Source: Parapristionchus giblindavisi (lineage: Eukaryota > Nematoda > Chromadorea > Rhabditida > Diplogasteridae). Taken from it: DNA of 64,000 bases. The DNA lies in contig CALSFV010000013.1 in NCBI GenBank assembly GCA_943737045.1, positions 224,501-288,500 on the forward strand, read 5' to 3'. Numbering within the stretch: the first letter of the stretch is position 1; the number at the start of each line of letters is the position of its first letter. Made by a program: the position numbers and the translations under genes. Positions 1 through 12,225 of this stretch are shown here, piece after piece. The notes beneath the pieces are model-generated. The model was not told the DNA's origin and ran no database searches. It was given only the letters and a program-made list of their open reading frames with translations.

Positions 1-131
1 TGGTCCAACTTTTTCACAATTTCATCCTCCCATCTCAATTCGAGTCCTCCTCGTGATCGTATTTGGTATAACAATTCCAAAAATATTCTTTTACACATTT
101 CACTGGTATTTTCTAAAACTGCTTATCTTGA

Positions 132-266
132 CGCTGGGTCGAATGAGAATCGATGAATAATAACCGACTGGATGATGACCATTTGCATCTGAGAGATAAG
201 CGCTAATGAATAGACAAGGTATGCAAAAGGTTATTATTCATCGGTTCTCATTCGACCTAGTGCTGT
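132..266. mobile_element. Short MITE, TIR (CTGGGTCG)AATGAGAA
   Basis: Inverted ends of about 32 bp read from CTGGGTCGAATGAGAATCG inward to ATAATAACC and match the reverse complement of the right end. The flanks TATCTTGA (124-131) and GATCTTGA (267-274) agree at 7 of 8 positions, as expected of an 8-bp hAT-type duplication. There is no coding capacity. The terminal sequence resembles that of the minisatellite foldback at 34.6-36.4 kb, which suggests one family. Confidence 0.6.
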
Positions 267-444
267 GATCTTGATCCTTACATATTTTAGAAGGATCATG
301 ATGAATTTGAGCTTATTGGTGAAGACTCGGTCTCCTGTCATTTATGCCCTGTACGTCGAAAAGTTCTAATATCATAAATACATTTGCGGATGGAGTGAAA
401 CGATCATGAATTCTTAATTTTCATATTTTGGAGCTATTCTACCC

Positions 445-861
445 ATGCGACGTTACATTTGCTTTATGCCCATACGCATTTATGTAAACGCGCGTTTCAC
501 CTCTCTACTTCAGCAAAAATTTGGGAGTTTTTTGTATCTCCAGTGGACTACCCTGTCATTGGGATACGGGAAGAAGCTACCGTACCACCAATCAATAATG
601 ATAGACTACCGTCATTGGGATACGGGAAGAAGCTACCGTACCACCAATCAATAATGATAGACTACCGTCATTGGGATACGGGAAGAAGCTACCGTACCAC
701 CAATCAATAATGATAGACTACTGTAACGTTTTACAGTAATTTCGTGGATCAGCAGGGTATTCCGCTTTGGGTCAAATACACTCGAAAATTCACGCCGACG
801 CAAATGTAACTCGCGCTTACAAAACGTGTAGGCTCGTAAGGCAAATGTAATGGCGACGCAT
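445..861. mobile_element. MITE with TTACATTTGC ends and internal 56-bp repeats
   Basis: The left end ATGCGACGTTACATTTGC is mirrored by GCAAATGTAATGGCGACGCAT at the right. Inside, a 56-bp unit beginning TCATTGGGATACGGG is repeated three times (554-721), which explains the overlapping small open frames here. A relative with the same ends sits at 12,386-12,639. No clear target-site duplication is visible. Confidence 0.6.
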
Positions 862-1268
862 TAATAAGTAGACTATTTTTTGTTTGTTTTAGCTATGTAA
901 TTCTAGATCTATATTTCAACGTGATTATTTCACATTATTTCTGTATAATTATAGCCATCCTTGACGCCATTCTCAACGGCCCGTCTCTTTAGGTTTTATA
1001 ACCATTTACAACTGCATCACCGAACCACATTCGCAAAGGTAAAATATGTAGACGTTCTTAACAAAAAATGCAAATTTCAATTGTAAAAATAGTTTCAACA
1101 AAACGTTAAAATGGATAGGAATCAGGTTATTATCTAACCATCCTCTCATTGTCAACCAAATTTCAAGAAAAATTGATCGGCGCTCTGATTAGAATGTTTT
1201 ATTTTTCAAAAAAATCAACAAAACATGCAATATATTTACTAATGCTAAATTACGTGCGGTAATTTCAG
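862..1268 (+). other. AT-rich stretch upstream of the first exon
   Basis: No gene, repeat or RNA is recognisable. The stretch ends in a poorly pyrimidine-rich AATTTCAG acceptor that opens the exon at 1,269. It is probably intron, because the exon begins mid-protein without an ATG. Confidence 0.4.
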
Positions 1269-1343
1269 GAGGGAATCAAATTTGAATGTTCGAAATGCTC
1301 ATATGAAGTTCGCGCCGATGAACACGTGACAATTCACTCCAGG
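1269..1343 (+). CDS. Internal exon, zinc-finger-like CxxC/HxxxH module
   Basis: The exon lies between TTTCAG and GTATGT and is open in phase 0 for 25 codons. The peptide holds C-S-K-C followed by eight residues, then H-V-T-I-H. This looks like a C2H2 finger with a short loop (8 residues where the classical family has about 12), so it may be degenerate or a related metal-binding module. An echo of it (CxxC, then an acidic FDEDF and TSH) occurs in the exon at 37.8 kb. The protein family is not recognised. Confidence 0.5.
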
Positions 1344-1628
1344 GTATGTAGATTTATGAATCAGTTAATCAATTTATTCATATCAATTTAAATACTAGAT
1401 GAAATATGGGCCGTTTTTTAGTTCCTCAACTGATATTAAACACCGTTGGGCATTACTCTTTTTTTATCTCATGTATCGGTAAAACTGGACAATATCACAG
1501 GTGTAACATAAGAGCAAAACTCCAAGGAAGACTTGATCACAATGTTAACAATATTTTCGACTTCTCATCTAAAATAATGAAATATCAATAGTTTGTTTGA
1601 AAATGATTGATACATCGCTTTTTTATAG
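1344..1628 (+). other. Intron
   Basis: A 285-bp AT-rich intron from GTATGT to TTTTATAG. Its 3' end matches the segment before the 32,361 exon, which shows that the two exons are duplicates. Confidence 0.5.
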
Positions 1629-1691
1629 TCTGAATACGACTCAGAAAGGATGAAGATCTATCGAATGAAGAAGGAGACAGCGAAAGATAAG
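1629..1691 (+). CDS. Internal exon, duplicated near 32.36 kb
   Basis: Open in phase 0 for 21 codons; the peptide begins SEYDSERMK and is rich in Glu and Lys. The acceptor TTTTATAG and the first eight codons match the exon at 32,361 (SECDSEKMN), so the two derive from one ancestor. The donor is AAG-GT, and the MITE at 1,694 begins immediately after the GT, so most of the present donor context is transposon sequence. Whether this splice site still works cannot be judged from sequence. Confidence 0.45.
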
Positions 1692-1693
1692 GT

Positions 1694-1817
1694 ACTTAAA
1701 GTGATACCCTGAGCTGATTTAAAACTCTCCGCTCTGGTCACACTCTCTCGCTTTCTTTGTCTGCGAGAGAGTATTGCCAATGCGGAGGGTGAAATTAGCT
1801 TGGGTATGACTTTAAGT
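1694..1817. mobile_element. MITE abutting a splice donor
   Basis: Left end ACTTAAAGTGATACCC is matched by GGGTATGACTTTAAGT at the right. The interior has the CTCCGCTCTGG and TCTGCGAGAGAG motifs also seen near the apex of the 22-31 kb foldback and at 46.5 kb. It is absent from the duplicate locus at 32.4 kb. No target duplication is evident. Confidence 0.55.
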
Positions 1818-2336
1818 GAAATCATAATAAATCTATTCATTAAACCAATATATTAATTGTACTATCTTTATGCGGTGACAAACTTTTAACAACGAGAGTT
1901 CATTGTTTCAAGAGTTTTAATCAACTTAATATGTTCTTTTAAAGAAAGTCTAATGGTTAATTGTCTGAAATAAATAGATTCGCAAATATGATTAGCGATG
2001 ATAAAAAGTGGCCAATATCTCGCGCTCATCTCTCGAATGCTCTCTCATTTCACTCAATTCATTCATTCAATGAATCAACTCTCGTTTTGATCTGACGAGT
2101 AATATAATAAAATACGTTTATTTGTAAGGATAAAACTTAATTTAGGAAAATCGCGAAGATGCCGACATTATTCAAGGCTGAAGATATTATTATATTCCCA
2201 AGGAGTGATCATAATCATGATATAATTCAATACAATTCAATAGATTTCATTCCAATTTTTTTTCATTCCAAACAAATTTATCAAGAGTAGACTCTGATGT
2301 ATGCTCTTCTTACTCTCTCTCTCTTCTTACTTCTCA

Positions 2337-3668
2337 CAAGGGAATGGTCTCAATACGGCCTGACCTTATGAGGTGTCAATAGTGTGACTAAAATTAGTTA
2401 TATATGCCGATCGCAAATCCGTTTTTAGACAGTGCCTAATCGAGCTGAGCTTCGAGAAAATCGATCTTGAAATTTCCCTTTCTTGGCTGGCTGGTCGATT
2501 CGAAAGTTCGCATGGTCTCCTACACTAAACTATCCCGATGGGTTCATTGGCTCATCTATCAGCCATCAAGAGATCTACTTCCGTAGTATAGTGGATAATA
2601 GGGTGGCAAGAATGGCGCAAGAGTATTCGTTCCCACTGGCAGTCTTGGCCGAGTTATCGGGGAGAGAGGCATTTACGATCTCTCTCTCATCGAATGAGCC
2701 GGGAGAGGGGGTCATTGTCTCGAATAGTCAAAAAACAGTCGAGTCGAAATCGAATGGAAAGGTTTTTCTCAGCACTGCATTGACCAAATTCAAAACTTTT
2801 TAAACTTCTGACATGAGCTCATTAAGTGCTATAAAACGAAGCCAAATTTAACAACTTTTTTCAAAAAATGTTTTGTTAATAATTTGTTGGTTTATGATAC
2901 AATAATAATATTAATTTGATAACAATCATTATGGCAAAACTATTATTAAAGTTCCAATTCGTCATCAGATTCAAACTCTTCAATCTCACTCATATCCCAT
3001 CTAATGTATTGGGATACGGTACTCATCAAAGAAAAAGAGAAATTTGAATTTGAATTATTTGATGCGAATTGTGTATCATTTTAAAGATCTCATTATGCTG
3101 ATTTCAAATATACATAATTTGTCTAGTTTTGTTCAAACACGGCCTTGAAAAATGCTCGACTCGACTTCGATTCGACCTAAAAACGATTATCCGAGGGAGA
3201 GAGATAGAGACTGCCAAGGGGAACGAATATCCTCTCCATTCGACCTCGACTACAAAACAGGCTCATTCGAGAGCAATTCTCGCCACCCTAGTGGATAAGG
3301 TGTCCACGTCTACTTTTGATGGCCACGGGTTCGATCCCCTTTGAAGCAATTTTCTTTTGCTAATTTTTTTCTTGTCGAAAGATTGAAATATTTTGCTGTT
3401 ATTATGAAAACCAGAAAAGAAAATAGGAAAGCAGGTCGTTGTCTCTATAGTTGATAGATGAGTTAACGAACCCATCGGGATATTTTAGTCTAGGAGACAG
3501 CATGAGCTTTCGAATCAGCCAAGAAAGCCAAATTTCAATATCGATTTTCTCGAAGCTCAGGTCGATTAGGCACTGTCTAAAAACGGTTTTGCGATCAGCA
3601 TATATAACTAATTTTAGTGACACTATTGACATCTCATAAGGCCAGTCCGAATTGAGACCATTCCCTTG
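2337..3668. mobile_element. Foldback element, CAAGGG ends, TCA duplication
   Basis: The ends CAAGGGAATGGTCTCAAT and ATTGAGACCATTCCCTTG are inverted, and the arms continue as imperfect inverted copies for several hundred bases (for example TTTTTAGACAGTGCCTAATCG against CGATTAGGCACTGTCTAAAAA). A 3-bp TCA flanks both ends (2,334-2,336 and 3,669-3,671). No transposase is present. The same terminal hexamer and 3-bp duplication recur at 4,636-6,370. A 3-bp duplication fits PIF/Harbinger or CACTA-type elements, but the superfamily cannot be fixed from this. Confidence 0.7.
3288..3345 (+). repeat. tRNA-derived unit (A and B box) inside foldback
   Basis: An A-box-like TAGTGGATAAGG is followed about 30 bases later by GGGTTCGATCCCC, a very good B box with its T-stem. 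The cloverleaf is not complete, so this is a tRNA-derived relic that may keep an internal RNA polymerase III promoter and is not a tRNA gene. A degenerate inverted partner (TAGTGGATAATAGGG) lies near 2,590 in the other arm. Confidence 0.45.
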
Positions 3669-4635
3669 TCAGAATATTGACGTTTATATTCATATGCGCA
3701 TTTCTCCATTCTAAGATTCGAGTTTTTTAGTCCAAGAAGATCCGTTTGAAGTTGGCTTCCCATGATACCCGTTTTGATCTTCAAAATTTATTGTGTTAGT
3801 TTCTATGTACATATATATAACATCTGTATAAAGAGTGCAAGGCTGATCTTTCCACTAAAATGTTTTTTTTTGTATTTTGAGCAACGCACAAGTGAAATAT
3901 TGAAGAAAAACAACGTATTGTCTCCGGGAAACTTATCTTGAATTGGAGAATCAAAATTTTGGATACATTCAATGTTTTATGATTGGATTCTTCATTAGCA
4001 AGTGTGGTGACATTCTGAAAATTTTAAAGTCTCAATCAATGAGTGACTGAAAGAAATAATGGTGAAAAACTCATGAAAAGAACTGACAAGTCCTCATAGT
4101 TGCCGCTCAAATCGCTTTTCAAACTTTTTGACTAATAGAGTAGTAAACAAATGGAACTCACTCGAGAATAGTTTGGTTTCCAACATCAGCTCACTAGCAT
4201 TTAGTAGATAAATTCGTGAATCATTTTAAATAAATATATTCCTATAAGAGTTTGCTAATCTCTTCAGTTTTTTTCAGTTTTCACGATTACACTACCTCTA
4301 GATCATTCAGACCAACAAGACACGATACACGATACACGAGACCTACAGCATCACATATACACAGTTTTCCAGCTCAAGCGAGAGTGCACTTTTAACATAA
4401 TTTTTGCAAGCCTTTATATAAAACATGAATTTCAAAAAGAAAACTTGTGAGAGATCGTTTTTTTATTTATTTTTTGCACTTTTCTCTTCACTTCTTCTCA
4501 CCTCTCCCTCTTTGTATTCTCTCCCTTTCTCTCTATGCCCCACTTTTCGCTAGTTATTAGCTATTTTATTTCGTTGCATTTCATTTATTTATTCTTTCAC
4601 ATCTCACATTCAGTAGGTCCTACCATTACACCTTA

Positions 4636-6370
4636 CAAGGGAACTATCTCAGCTTGCTTTTTTCAAACTGGATGAAATTTTGCATAGGCATAGCTGAACA
4701 TATTATAAGATCAAGTGTGAAGTCTAAAAATTCTGGCAGGCAATAGCCGAGCCAGAAAATTGGTCCAAAGTTTTGACCCATGTTCAGTTAAGTTTCACAC
4801 GCGTTTCTGTGTTTCTGTGTCAAAACGATTTTCCGATTCATGGTCTGTTCCTTGAAAGGAGCGAACAAGTGGAGCGGTGGTGTAGTGGTGAAGTGTCTTC
4901 GTTACCTTGGCAACAGTGGTGTGTTCGATGCCGCTATGCTGCAAAATTTTTTTGCATTTTTTAAAGAGATCGATAAATGTTCATTTTTTCATTATTATTT
5001 ATTTATTTATTTATTTATACCATCAAATATAATGAGTAGGGTGATATGTATAAGGGCAGAAGAGGGATAAATGGATTTCCGTCGCATAAGGCGATTTAGG
5101 GTTTGGAACGGTGGCAGTTTTCATGGTGAAGGTCAGGTACGAATTCAAATACAATTTAAATATTAAAATATTCACTGTATTGATCGTGTCAACTGTGCGA
5201 GACCAGATATTTTTTAAACGTAGTTTTATTCAGACGTTTAGGGGACTATTTCTCCATCATCAGTGAAAGTAAACTACCTACATTGAAAAGTATGAATAAT
5301 ATGAACGCCGACAAGTGGACTAGATAGGGCAAGAACACAACCGTTGAATTAGATGCAATGAAAGAATGAAAGGAGTAAGAAAGAGAGAAACATGGACGCT
5401 GTGGTTGGAGTGAGGTTTGGGACGGCAGGTCAGATAGATGGAGAGAGAGAGAGAGGAAGATAGTGTGGCTGTGATCAAAGAAGTTGAGCAGGGATAATTG
5501 TGAGAGTTCTATAAACAGTTTAGCACGATTGTTCTCTTCCTCTCTCTCCCCCTCTATCTGACCTGCCGTCCCAAACCTCACTCCAACCCACGCGTCCGTT
5601 TCTATCGTTCTTGTTCTCTCTCTCTCTTTCTTACTCCTTTCATTCTTTCATTGCATCTAATTCAACGGTTGTGTTCTTGCCCTATCTAGTCCACTTGTCG
5701 GCGTTCATATTATTCATACTTTTCAATGTAGGTAGTTTACTTTCACTGATTATGGAGAAATAGTCCCCTAAACGTCTGAATAAAACTACGTTTAAAAAAT
5801 ATCTGGTCTCGCACAGTTGACACGATCAATACAGTGAATATTTTAATATTTAAATTGTATTTGAATTCGTACCTGACCTTCACCATGAAAACTGCCACCG
5901 TTCCAAAACCTAAATCGCCTTATGCGACGGAAATCCATTTATCCCTCTTCTGCCCTTATACATATCCCCCTACTCATTATATTTGATGGTATAAATAAAT
6001 AAATAAATAATATTGAAAAAATGAACATTTATCGATCTCTTTAAAAAATGCAAAAAAATTTTGCAGCATAGCGGCATCGAACACACCACTGTTGCCAAGG
6101 TAACGAAGACACTTCGCCACTACACCACCGCTCCACTTGTTCGTTCCTTTCAAGGAACAGACCATGAACCGGAAAATCGTTTTGACACAGAAACACAGAA
6201 ACGCGTGTGAAACTTAACTGAACATGGGTCAAAACATTGGACCAATTTTCTGGCTCGGCTATTGCCTGCCAGAATTTTTAGACTTCACACTTGATCTTAT
6301 AATATGTTCAGCTATGTCTATGCAAAATTTCATCCAGTTTGAAAAAAAGCAAGCTGAGATAGTTCCCTTG
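4636..6370. mobile_element. Near-perfect foldback, CAAGGGAACT ends, TTA duplication
   Basis: Two arms of about 830 bp form an almost complete hairpin centred near 5,500. The ends are CAAGGGAACTATCTCAGC and its complement, flanked by TTA (4,633-4,635 and 6,371-6,373). Each arm contains a tRNA-like unit (TGGTGTAGTGG and GTTCGATGCC near 4,870-4,930 and its mirror near 6,080-6,140). Open frames in the two arms mirror each other (for example the 62-76 residue frames starting at 4,840 and 6,165) and are not genes. A partial relative lies at 31.75-31.87 kb. Confidence 0.75.
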
Positions 6371-6373
6371 TTA

Positions 6374-7044
6374 GTAGTCGTCTTCATGAACTCCCTTCCG
6401 ACCCTTGGTCCACGACTTTCTCAATGACGATTTTTATCACGGCCTCCTCCACCCGGTGATAAGCCTCCGTACAACACAAGCATCCTCACTTACTCTAATT
6501 ATGCACTGCACATTGCAATCACTTGTTCACTTGTACCATATCGCACCGAATTATCGTCAAAGAGAGGGATCATGGTGTCATGGTTGAGTTCCCCCTTTAA
6601 TACCCATTAAAATTTCCATACCCCCTCCCCAACCCCCAATGCTGTGATCCAGTTATTGCAGCTATACCCATTCCCTTATTAATTTATTTATTCTATATCT
6701 ATAATTTTCGTTTATCTGTTTTAAAGATGGAGACCCTCGAGTTTTTTCGTGACAAGACTGTTCGGGTAGAATGATAGAGAGCTATCACACGAACCGAACG
6801 ACACATTTCATATTGCGTGATGATATGTTTGAAGCTTGTTATGCGCATTGAAAATACAACAGGCAAGTAGAGATTGCCTATCCGATTTGCATACTTGACT
6901 CTCTCACTTTCCCATTGTCACTTACGCTAATTTAGATACAATATTAACGTTCTATCCCATGTTAATCGTTGCGGGAATCAGTCATTCCAACTCAAGGGTC
7001 TCCTTCTTTAATCGCATAAGGAAATAAATATTATTATTATTATT
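6374..7044. other. No recognisable gene
   Basis: AT-rich sequence with a short (TTA)4 run near 7,030 and no gene, RNA or clear repeat boundary. The TTACTCTAATTATGCACTG region has no splice-bounded open frame. Confidence 0.35.
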
Positions 7045-7215
7045 AGGAGGAAGGAAAGGAGGAAAGAGAGGGGCATTAATCGCATTAATCGATAGTTCTT
7101 CATCTGTTTAGCAGCAGTAGCAATGCAATTATGCAAGTACATTTTATACGGATAATAGCTAGCTGAGACATTGCTAAGCAACTTTTGGCTCAGTGTAGCT
7201 TACAAGGTAAAGACC

Positions 7216-7220
<5 letters not shown>
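7045..7220. repeat. Dispersed repeat flanking (TAA)n, inverted partner at 59.85 kb
   Basis: The segment AGGAGGAAGG... to ...GGTAAAGACCAAACTAT is repeated in inverse orientation at about 59,845-60,030, again directly bordering a (TTA)n tract and the same hairpin. The unit therefore moves as repeat plus hairpin plus microsatellite. Confidence 0.65.
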
Positions 7221-7528
<308 letters not shown>

Positions 7529-7889
7529 CAAGTATCGGGGCCTACAAGGATCGAAGGTACAGATATCTAAAGGTTGTGATTGAATGAAATCAATTGATTT
7601 CTATTACGAATTCGAATAATAATTGGAGAAATTAAATCGAAATTAACGAATTGGAAGATTTATTCTTTTCCTTTATTATATATATATTGTGTCATTTCTA
7701 GTTTGTCATGCGAAGTTTCATCCTATTAAGATTAATATTGTATCATAAATTAACAAATTATTAAGAAAAACATTTTTAAATAGTCGAAATTGGTTTAGTT
7801 TTTTTAGCACTTTAAGAGTTGATTTCCCTAGTGAGACAGAATTATTATGATATAAGATTTATATATTTCGAAACAGAATTTCAAGCTCT

Positions 7890-8135
7890 TTTATATGAGA
7901 TCAACTTGTTTTTTTTGTTTCTTGGTCCCTTTAAACAGCCCTGGGAAATTCGAAATAATTTCGAAATAAAAGAAATAATTTGAATTCCCGCACTTTATGT
8001 CCGTTACATCCCCATCTAGACCATATCCACCATACACGTGACAAATCGCTGTCCCCATGATCCAAGCTCTTTCACATGAATCCATTACATCGGTCTCTTT
8101 ACTCTCTCCCTGAGAACTTTCTGACATAGATTCGT
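7890..8135. repeat. Fragment shared with 58.5 kb and 60.95 kb
   Basis: GGGAAATTCG...GAATTCCCGC recurs at 60,970-61,010, and the tract with TTTACTCTCTCCCT(A/G)AGAAC recurs near 58,555. It appears to be a decayed dispersed element; no coding content. Confidence 0.4.
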
Positions 8136-8149
8136 TATATGTACATTAT

Positions 8150-9385
8150 CTTGAGAACACAATCTAACTTTCCTTCCCTATTCATTCATTCGCCGTTTAG
8201 TCATCTTTCCTTCTTTTCTCTGATCTTTCTCTACCTCTCTCTTTCCATCTTCAGAGGCGTGGTCTTTGGACTATTCCCTTTAGAGAGAGATCAGGCTAAG
8301 ATGGGGAGAGGCCGCTTTGTTTTTGTTTCTTAGTCCTTTTTGTTATTTTGTTTTCTTATCTATTAAAACTCCACTTACTCGCCCCATGCCTAGTTATCGA
8401 AGGTTAGGAGGAGTTTATATATGTTTTATTGTAACTGTAGATAAATTATATCATTATCCCCCTTTTATATTTGGTTTTACACGACCAGGGTTTATAGTAC
8501 CTACGTCATCGGTTTCAGGGACTTATTATAGCAATTAGTGGGGGACGTAGGATATTACGTGGAGTCCCGGTCCGTTTTCCTCCAGTACTTAGGGTCCTTA
8601 CAGTGCATGCTACACCATTTATTTAACTCTCCCCCTTTTTACTCCCCTTGAACCTAACATTTCGCTCTGATCACGCAAATCGTTATATCTTCTTGCATAC
8701 CAGTTAGGGAAAACTCCGACCCTGCCATATTCTCTACCCGTCTGATATGCGCGCTTTTCCCAGCCTAGCATATCCCTGCACCCTATTGTATTCTTTGTAT
8801 GCATGCGTTGAGAACACATCGTCGTTTTTTACCCACTTCTTTACGCTGGTTTTTCACAGTGCCGTTTATAGCACAGCCCCCATGTTCACGTGCATATACC
8901 AACTGACGGCCGTTGGACATTTCCGGGTCATCTCCGCCAACTGCTCTCCACACCCCTTTATCTTATTATTTAAAACATTACAAAAATTGAAATATGCAAT
9001 TAGAAAGCAAAAAAAGAAAGATTAGCCGTTGTACTACTGAAACGAGCGGAATGACTGTGCTTTGAGATTTGAATGATAAAAAAGTAGCAAAATTTAGAAG
9101 AGGAATGAAAATTCAAAAAAAAATGATTTAAAAAAACAATATTCAAAAGAGCAACCTTTCTCAGTGATTTAGAAGTAGGCAGGAATCCAACCTAATCAAT
9201 ACTTTCTTCTACCATATTATCTAATCTCTGTACATCATACTTCTTCACGTCACATCCCAACCCAATCACTCTTATTCTTTTGTGGGAGCTCACGCCCGTT
9301 AAGTTGTAAGACGTTACATCCCTGTCTTTTCATTCTCTTTCACACTATTAGTCATCTTCCCCTCTTTCGTCTGATCTTTCTCTAC
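8150..9385 (+). mobile_element. Internally deleted LTR retrotransposon, copy A
   Basis: A 5' LTR (about 8,150-8,559) ends GGATATTACG, followed at once by TGGAGTCCCGG, which looks like a tRNA primer-binding site. About 700 bp of interior then leads to a purine-rich GGGAGCTCACGCCCG near 9,285 and the start of a 3' LTR at about 9,331. The LTR and flanks match copy B (26,075-29,995). There is no polyprotein. The first and last bases of the left LTR are approximate. Confidence 0.6.
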
Positions 9386-9690
9386 ACTCACGGCAAATTC
9401 TCTTAGATATAGGTTGTCTAACTGTTCGGCTATAGAGAAAGGTTAGCTTACTCCAAACTCTCTCAAAAAGACACGTTAGATAATTCTCTCTCGCTCGAGA
9501 TAGTAACGGTGACTGGAGTAATCTAACTAAGTTATCTCACATATGAGAGAACGTTTCTCTAATTGATAGAAGTTTAAATCTATTTTCAATTTTAAGTTTT
9601 TCTCGAATTTTTCGAATTAAAATCGAGAAATTTTCTCGAAAAAAGTCGAGAAATCGAGAAATTAGAGAAATCGAGAAACGAGAAATGCAC
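9386..9690. other. No gene; pyrimidine/purine-rich
   Basis: Nothing is recognisable apart from runs of CTCGA and GAGAAA that form weak local palindromes near 9,600-9,680. Confidence 0.3.
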
Positions 9691-9699
9691 ACCCCTGCT

Positions 9700-11215
9700 A
9701 TGCACCCCATCGCAGAATTTTATGGCGATCACGCCTGTCTATTTCATTTTTCACGAAAAAATTTCAGAAATTTTTAAAAATTGAATTTATTTCAACGGGA
9801 AAAGTGTTTTTTTAAGAGATGCATAGATCGGACCGTAATGTGTTCAGGACCCCAAAGAAAAAAAAATTCAGCGAATTTGCAGAAGGTACTTTCCAGAAAA
9901 TCAACTTTTAGTGTAGTCATGTTGCCGTTGAGGTGGAGTAAAGAGGCGAGAGAGTGTGGTGGAGCGAGAGAGCAGAGAGGTAAGTAAGGCGACAATAGTA
10001 GGAAGTGGGTGGACGTCCTTCCCTTCAATCATCTCTGCTCTCTCACTATACCACACTCTCTCTCCTCTTGCCTCCACTCCATGACTACACTATAACACGG
10101 GTCTCCTTTAAAAACGTAGGAAAATGAGACCTTTTCCCGATAGTTTTAAAATTTTTCTCACCGTTTTGGATGAGATTTATATGATTGAACATAGTGAGGT
10201 AAAGTAGAAGGCCTAGGCACTTGATTTCGCCAAATTTGCATTTTTATCGATTTTTTGATCTTCCACTTCCGGAAGACATATCTCACTTAATTTTTGAACT
10301 ACAGCAAAACTTTTTTTTTTGCCAATCGAGTCGAAATGAACTAATCTAGAAGTTACTCAAGGACGGATACGTGCGAAAACGCCATCTTCTACCTGTTTTC
10401 TTTAAAAAAATTTTTTTTGAGTACAAAATGCTAATTTTCTCAAAACTTTTCCACAAAGGGTACGATTTTTATTCGCGATTCTGATTCCCCATCCTCGAAT
10501 TGGGGTAGGTACATATTTCATCGGTTATAACTCACGACAAGCCATATCGATCATCAGAGGGAGCCGGACTTTGCGTTATTTTCATTCAAAATACATTTCT
10601 TATCTCACCTCTCCTCATTTTCATGCAAATTCTCAAGCGTAGTATACCAATCGAAACCTCTCGACGAGCTCTACAAAAATGACTTAGTAGTACAAGTCAT
10701 GAAATTTGACCGTATTCAAGATATTCTAGAAAATCCGTTTTTTCACTGGCAATTGTTGTGCAATGTATTTATTTATTTTTTTATTTGATACAAAAAAATA
10801 TATTCGCTTTCACTTTCACTTTGCTCTCTAACCATGCTTGTTCGTTACTCTTTTGCAATCAATATGTTCATTGCAGCAATGCGTTTTCTCGTGCTATTCT
10901 TCATACTTCAACGGAAAACGAACGTAATATAGAGGTCTCTCAGTACGATTTCGCTCTATGTCTCTACAAGCGAATGCTCGAGGAAGTGCAGCAAGGAGTG
11001 GGAATACTTATAAGTTGATTTTCTCGAAAGTATCTTCCGCAAATTCGCTGAAATTTTTTCTATGGGGTCCTGAATACATCCCGGTCCGATCTCGCAAAAA
11101 CACTTTTGCCATTAAAATAAATTCAATTTCTGAAAATTTATGAAACGTTTTCATGAAAAATAAATTAGACAGGCGTGATCCTCATCAAATTCTGCCCCTG
11201 GGGGCATAGTCTGCA
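9700..11215. mobile_element. Decayed TIR element carrying zinc-finger-gene fragments
   Basis: Segments 9,715-9,920 and 11,010-11,205 are inverted copies (for example GATCACGCCTGTCTA and TAGACAGGCGTGATC). Between them lies 10,110-11,018, a diverged copy of the unit found twice in each arm of the giant palindrome. It includes a frame with SQYDFALCLYKRMLEE, clearly a relative of the exon at 42,759-43,003. No transposase frame is visible. Confidence 0.55.
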
Positions 11216-11472
11216 AATTTTAGAGCCATTGTGAGACGAGAAATGACTAAAACGCAATTTCAACGCGACGTCGTCTGGCCTCAACGGTGGCTCTAGGTGC
11301 AAAATGAACATGACCATCGTCATCAGCACCCATGAAAATCCCGTTCCCAAAAATATGTTTTTTTGACTGTACCAAATTTCACTGACTTTGGTTGAGTCTT
11401 AGGCAAGCGGCCTCATTTACATTTTTACATTACATTAAAACAACTTTATCAGCGTTGGGATGTTATTTTAGC

Positions 11473-12002
11473 TGGCCTCATATATTATAAATTATTAATC
11501 ATGTAATGCGCTCCCATGTACAGATTGTAACTATCACTCAACATTCCTTCTGGCAGTATCTAACGAGATAGTGTGCATAATGTAGAGACCGTGGTCACGC
11601 CCCCCTTTAAGGGCCACGCGTCTAAAGATACAATGATAGGTCTTATTCACTCATTATTCTCCGTTCATTAGCGTACTCTCTTGCTATTACTTCACTTTTT
11701 AGTAACGTTTAGACTTCATTGTTTGTTGGAAAACTCTAATGCTTTTCGAGGCTTTGTATAATACATAACATTCTCTCCCTCAATCACTCGTTTTTCCTCA
11801 ATCGTTAACGTTAACTCACTTTTCCGGTAAATCTTTATTATTTTCTCTCTATTTTCAGGCGCCTATATCGCCCGATTAATTATTATGGCCTACAGTCGTT
11901 TCATTAAAGCATAAAGAATAATTATATTTTATAAATCGACAGAAGAAAAATTAAGGTAAATGCACTTTGTGATTAATTGAACGAAGAAATTCCTTTGATA
12001 GG
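11473..12002 (+). repeat. 0.5-kb dispersed repeat with splice-like signals, copy 1
   Basis: The block from TTAATCATGT through CTTCTGGCAGTATCTAACG to CCTTTGATAGG recurs at 37,048-37,571 and 61,140-61,630 in the same orientation. All copies keep a TTTTCAG followed by GCGCCTATATCGCCCG and, about 100 bases on, an AAG/GAG-GTAAATG donor-like site. It may be a solo LTR or another non-coding element; I do not recognise it. Confidence 0.6.
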
Positions 12003-12150
12003 AAAAAAGCAATTCCAATCAGTCAAAATTTCGTTTCCACGAGAAATTTAAACCTGAGAGTTACCGCGAAAACACAGATATTCTGAAATCCGGTCCTGGC
12101 CTGCTTTTCAAACAAATGTAATAAACTAAATAATTAAATGATTATTACAG

Positions 12151-12225
12151 GTTGAGAACGCGGAGAATGAAACAGCTGCCATGTGGGATGCGATGTGGAA
12201 AGATAATAAGGAGGAGGGCTATGAG
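12151..12225 (+). CDS. Internal exon, acidic
   Basis: Bounded by ATTACAG and GTAAGT and open in phase 0 for 25 codons; the peptide begins VENAENETAAMWDAMW and is acidic with two Trp. It joins in frame with the exons at 1,629 and 13,468. The intron before it would be about 10.5 kb and full of transposons. Family unknown. Confidence 0.55.
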
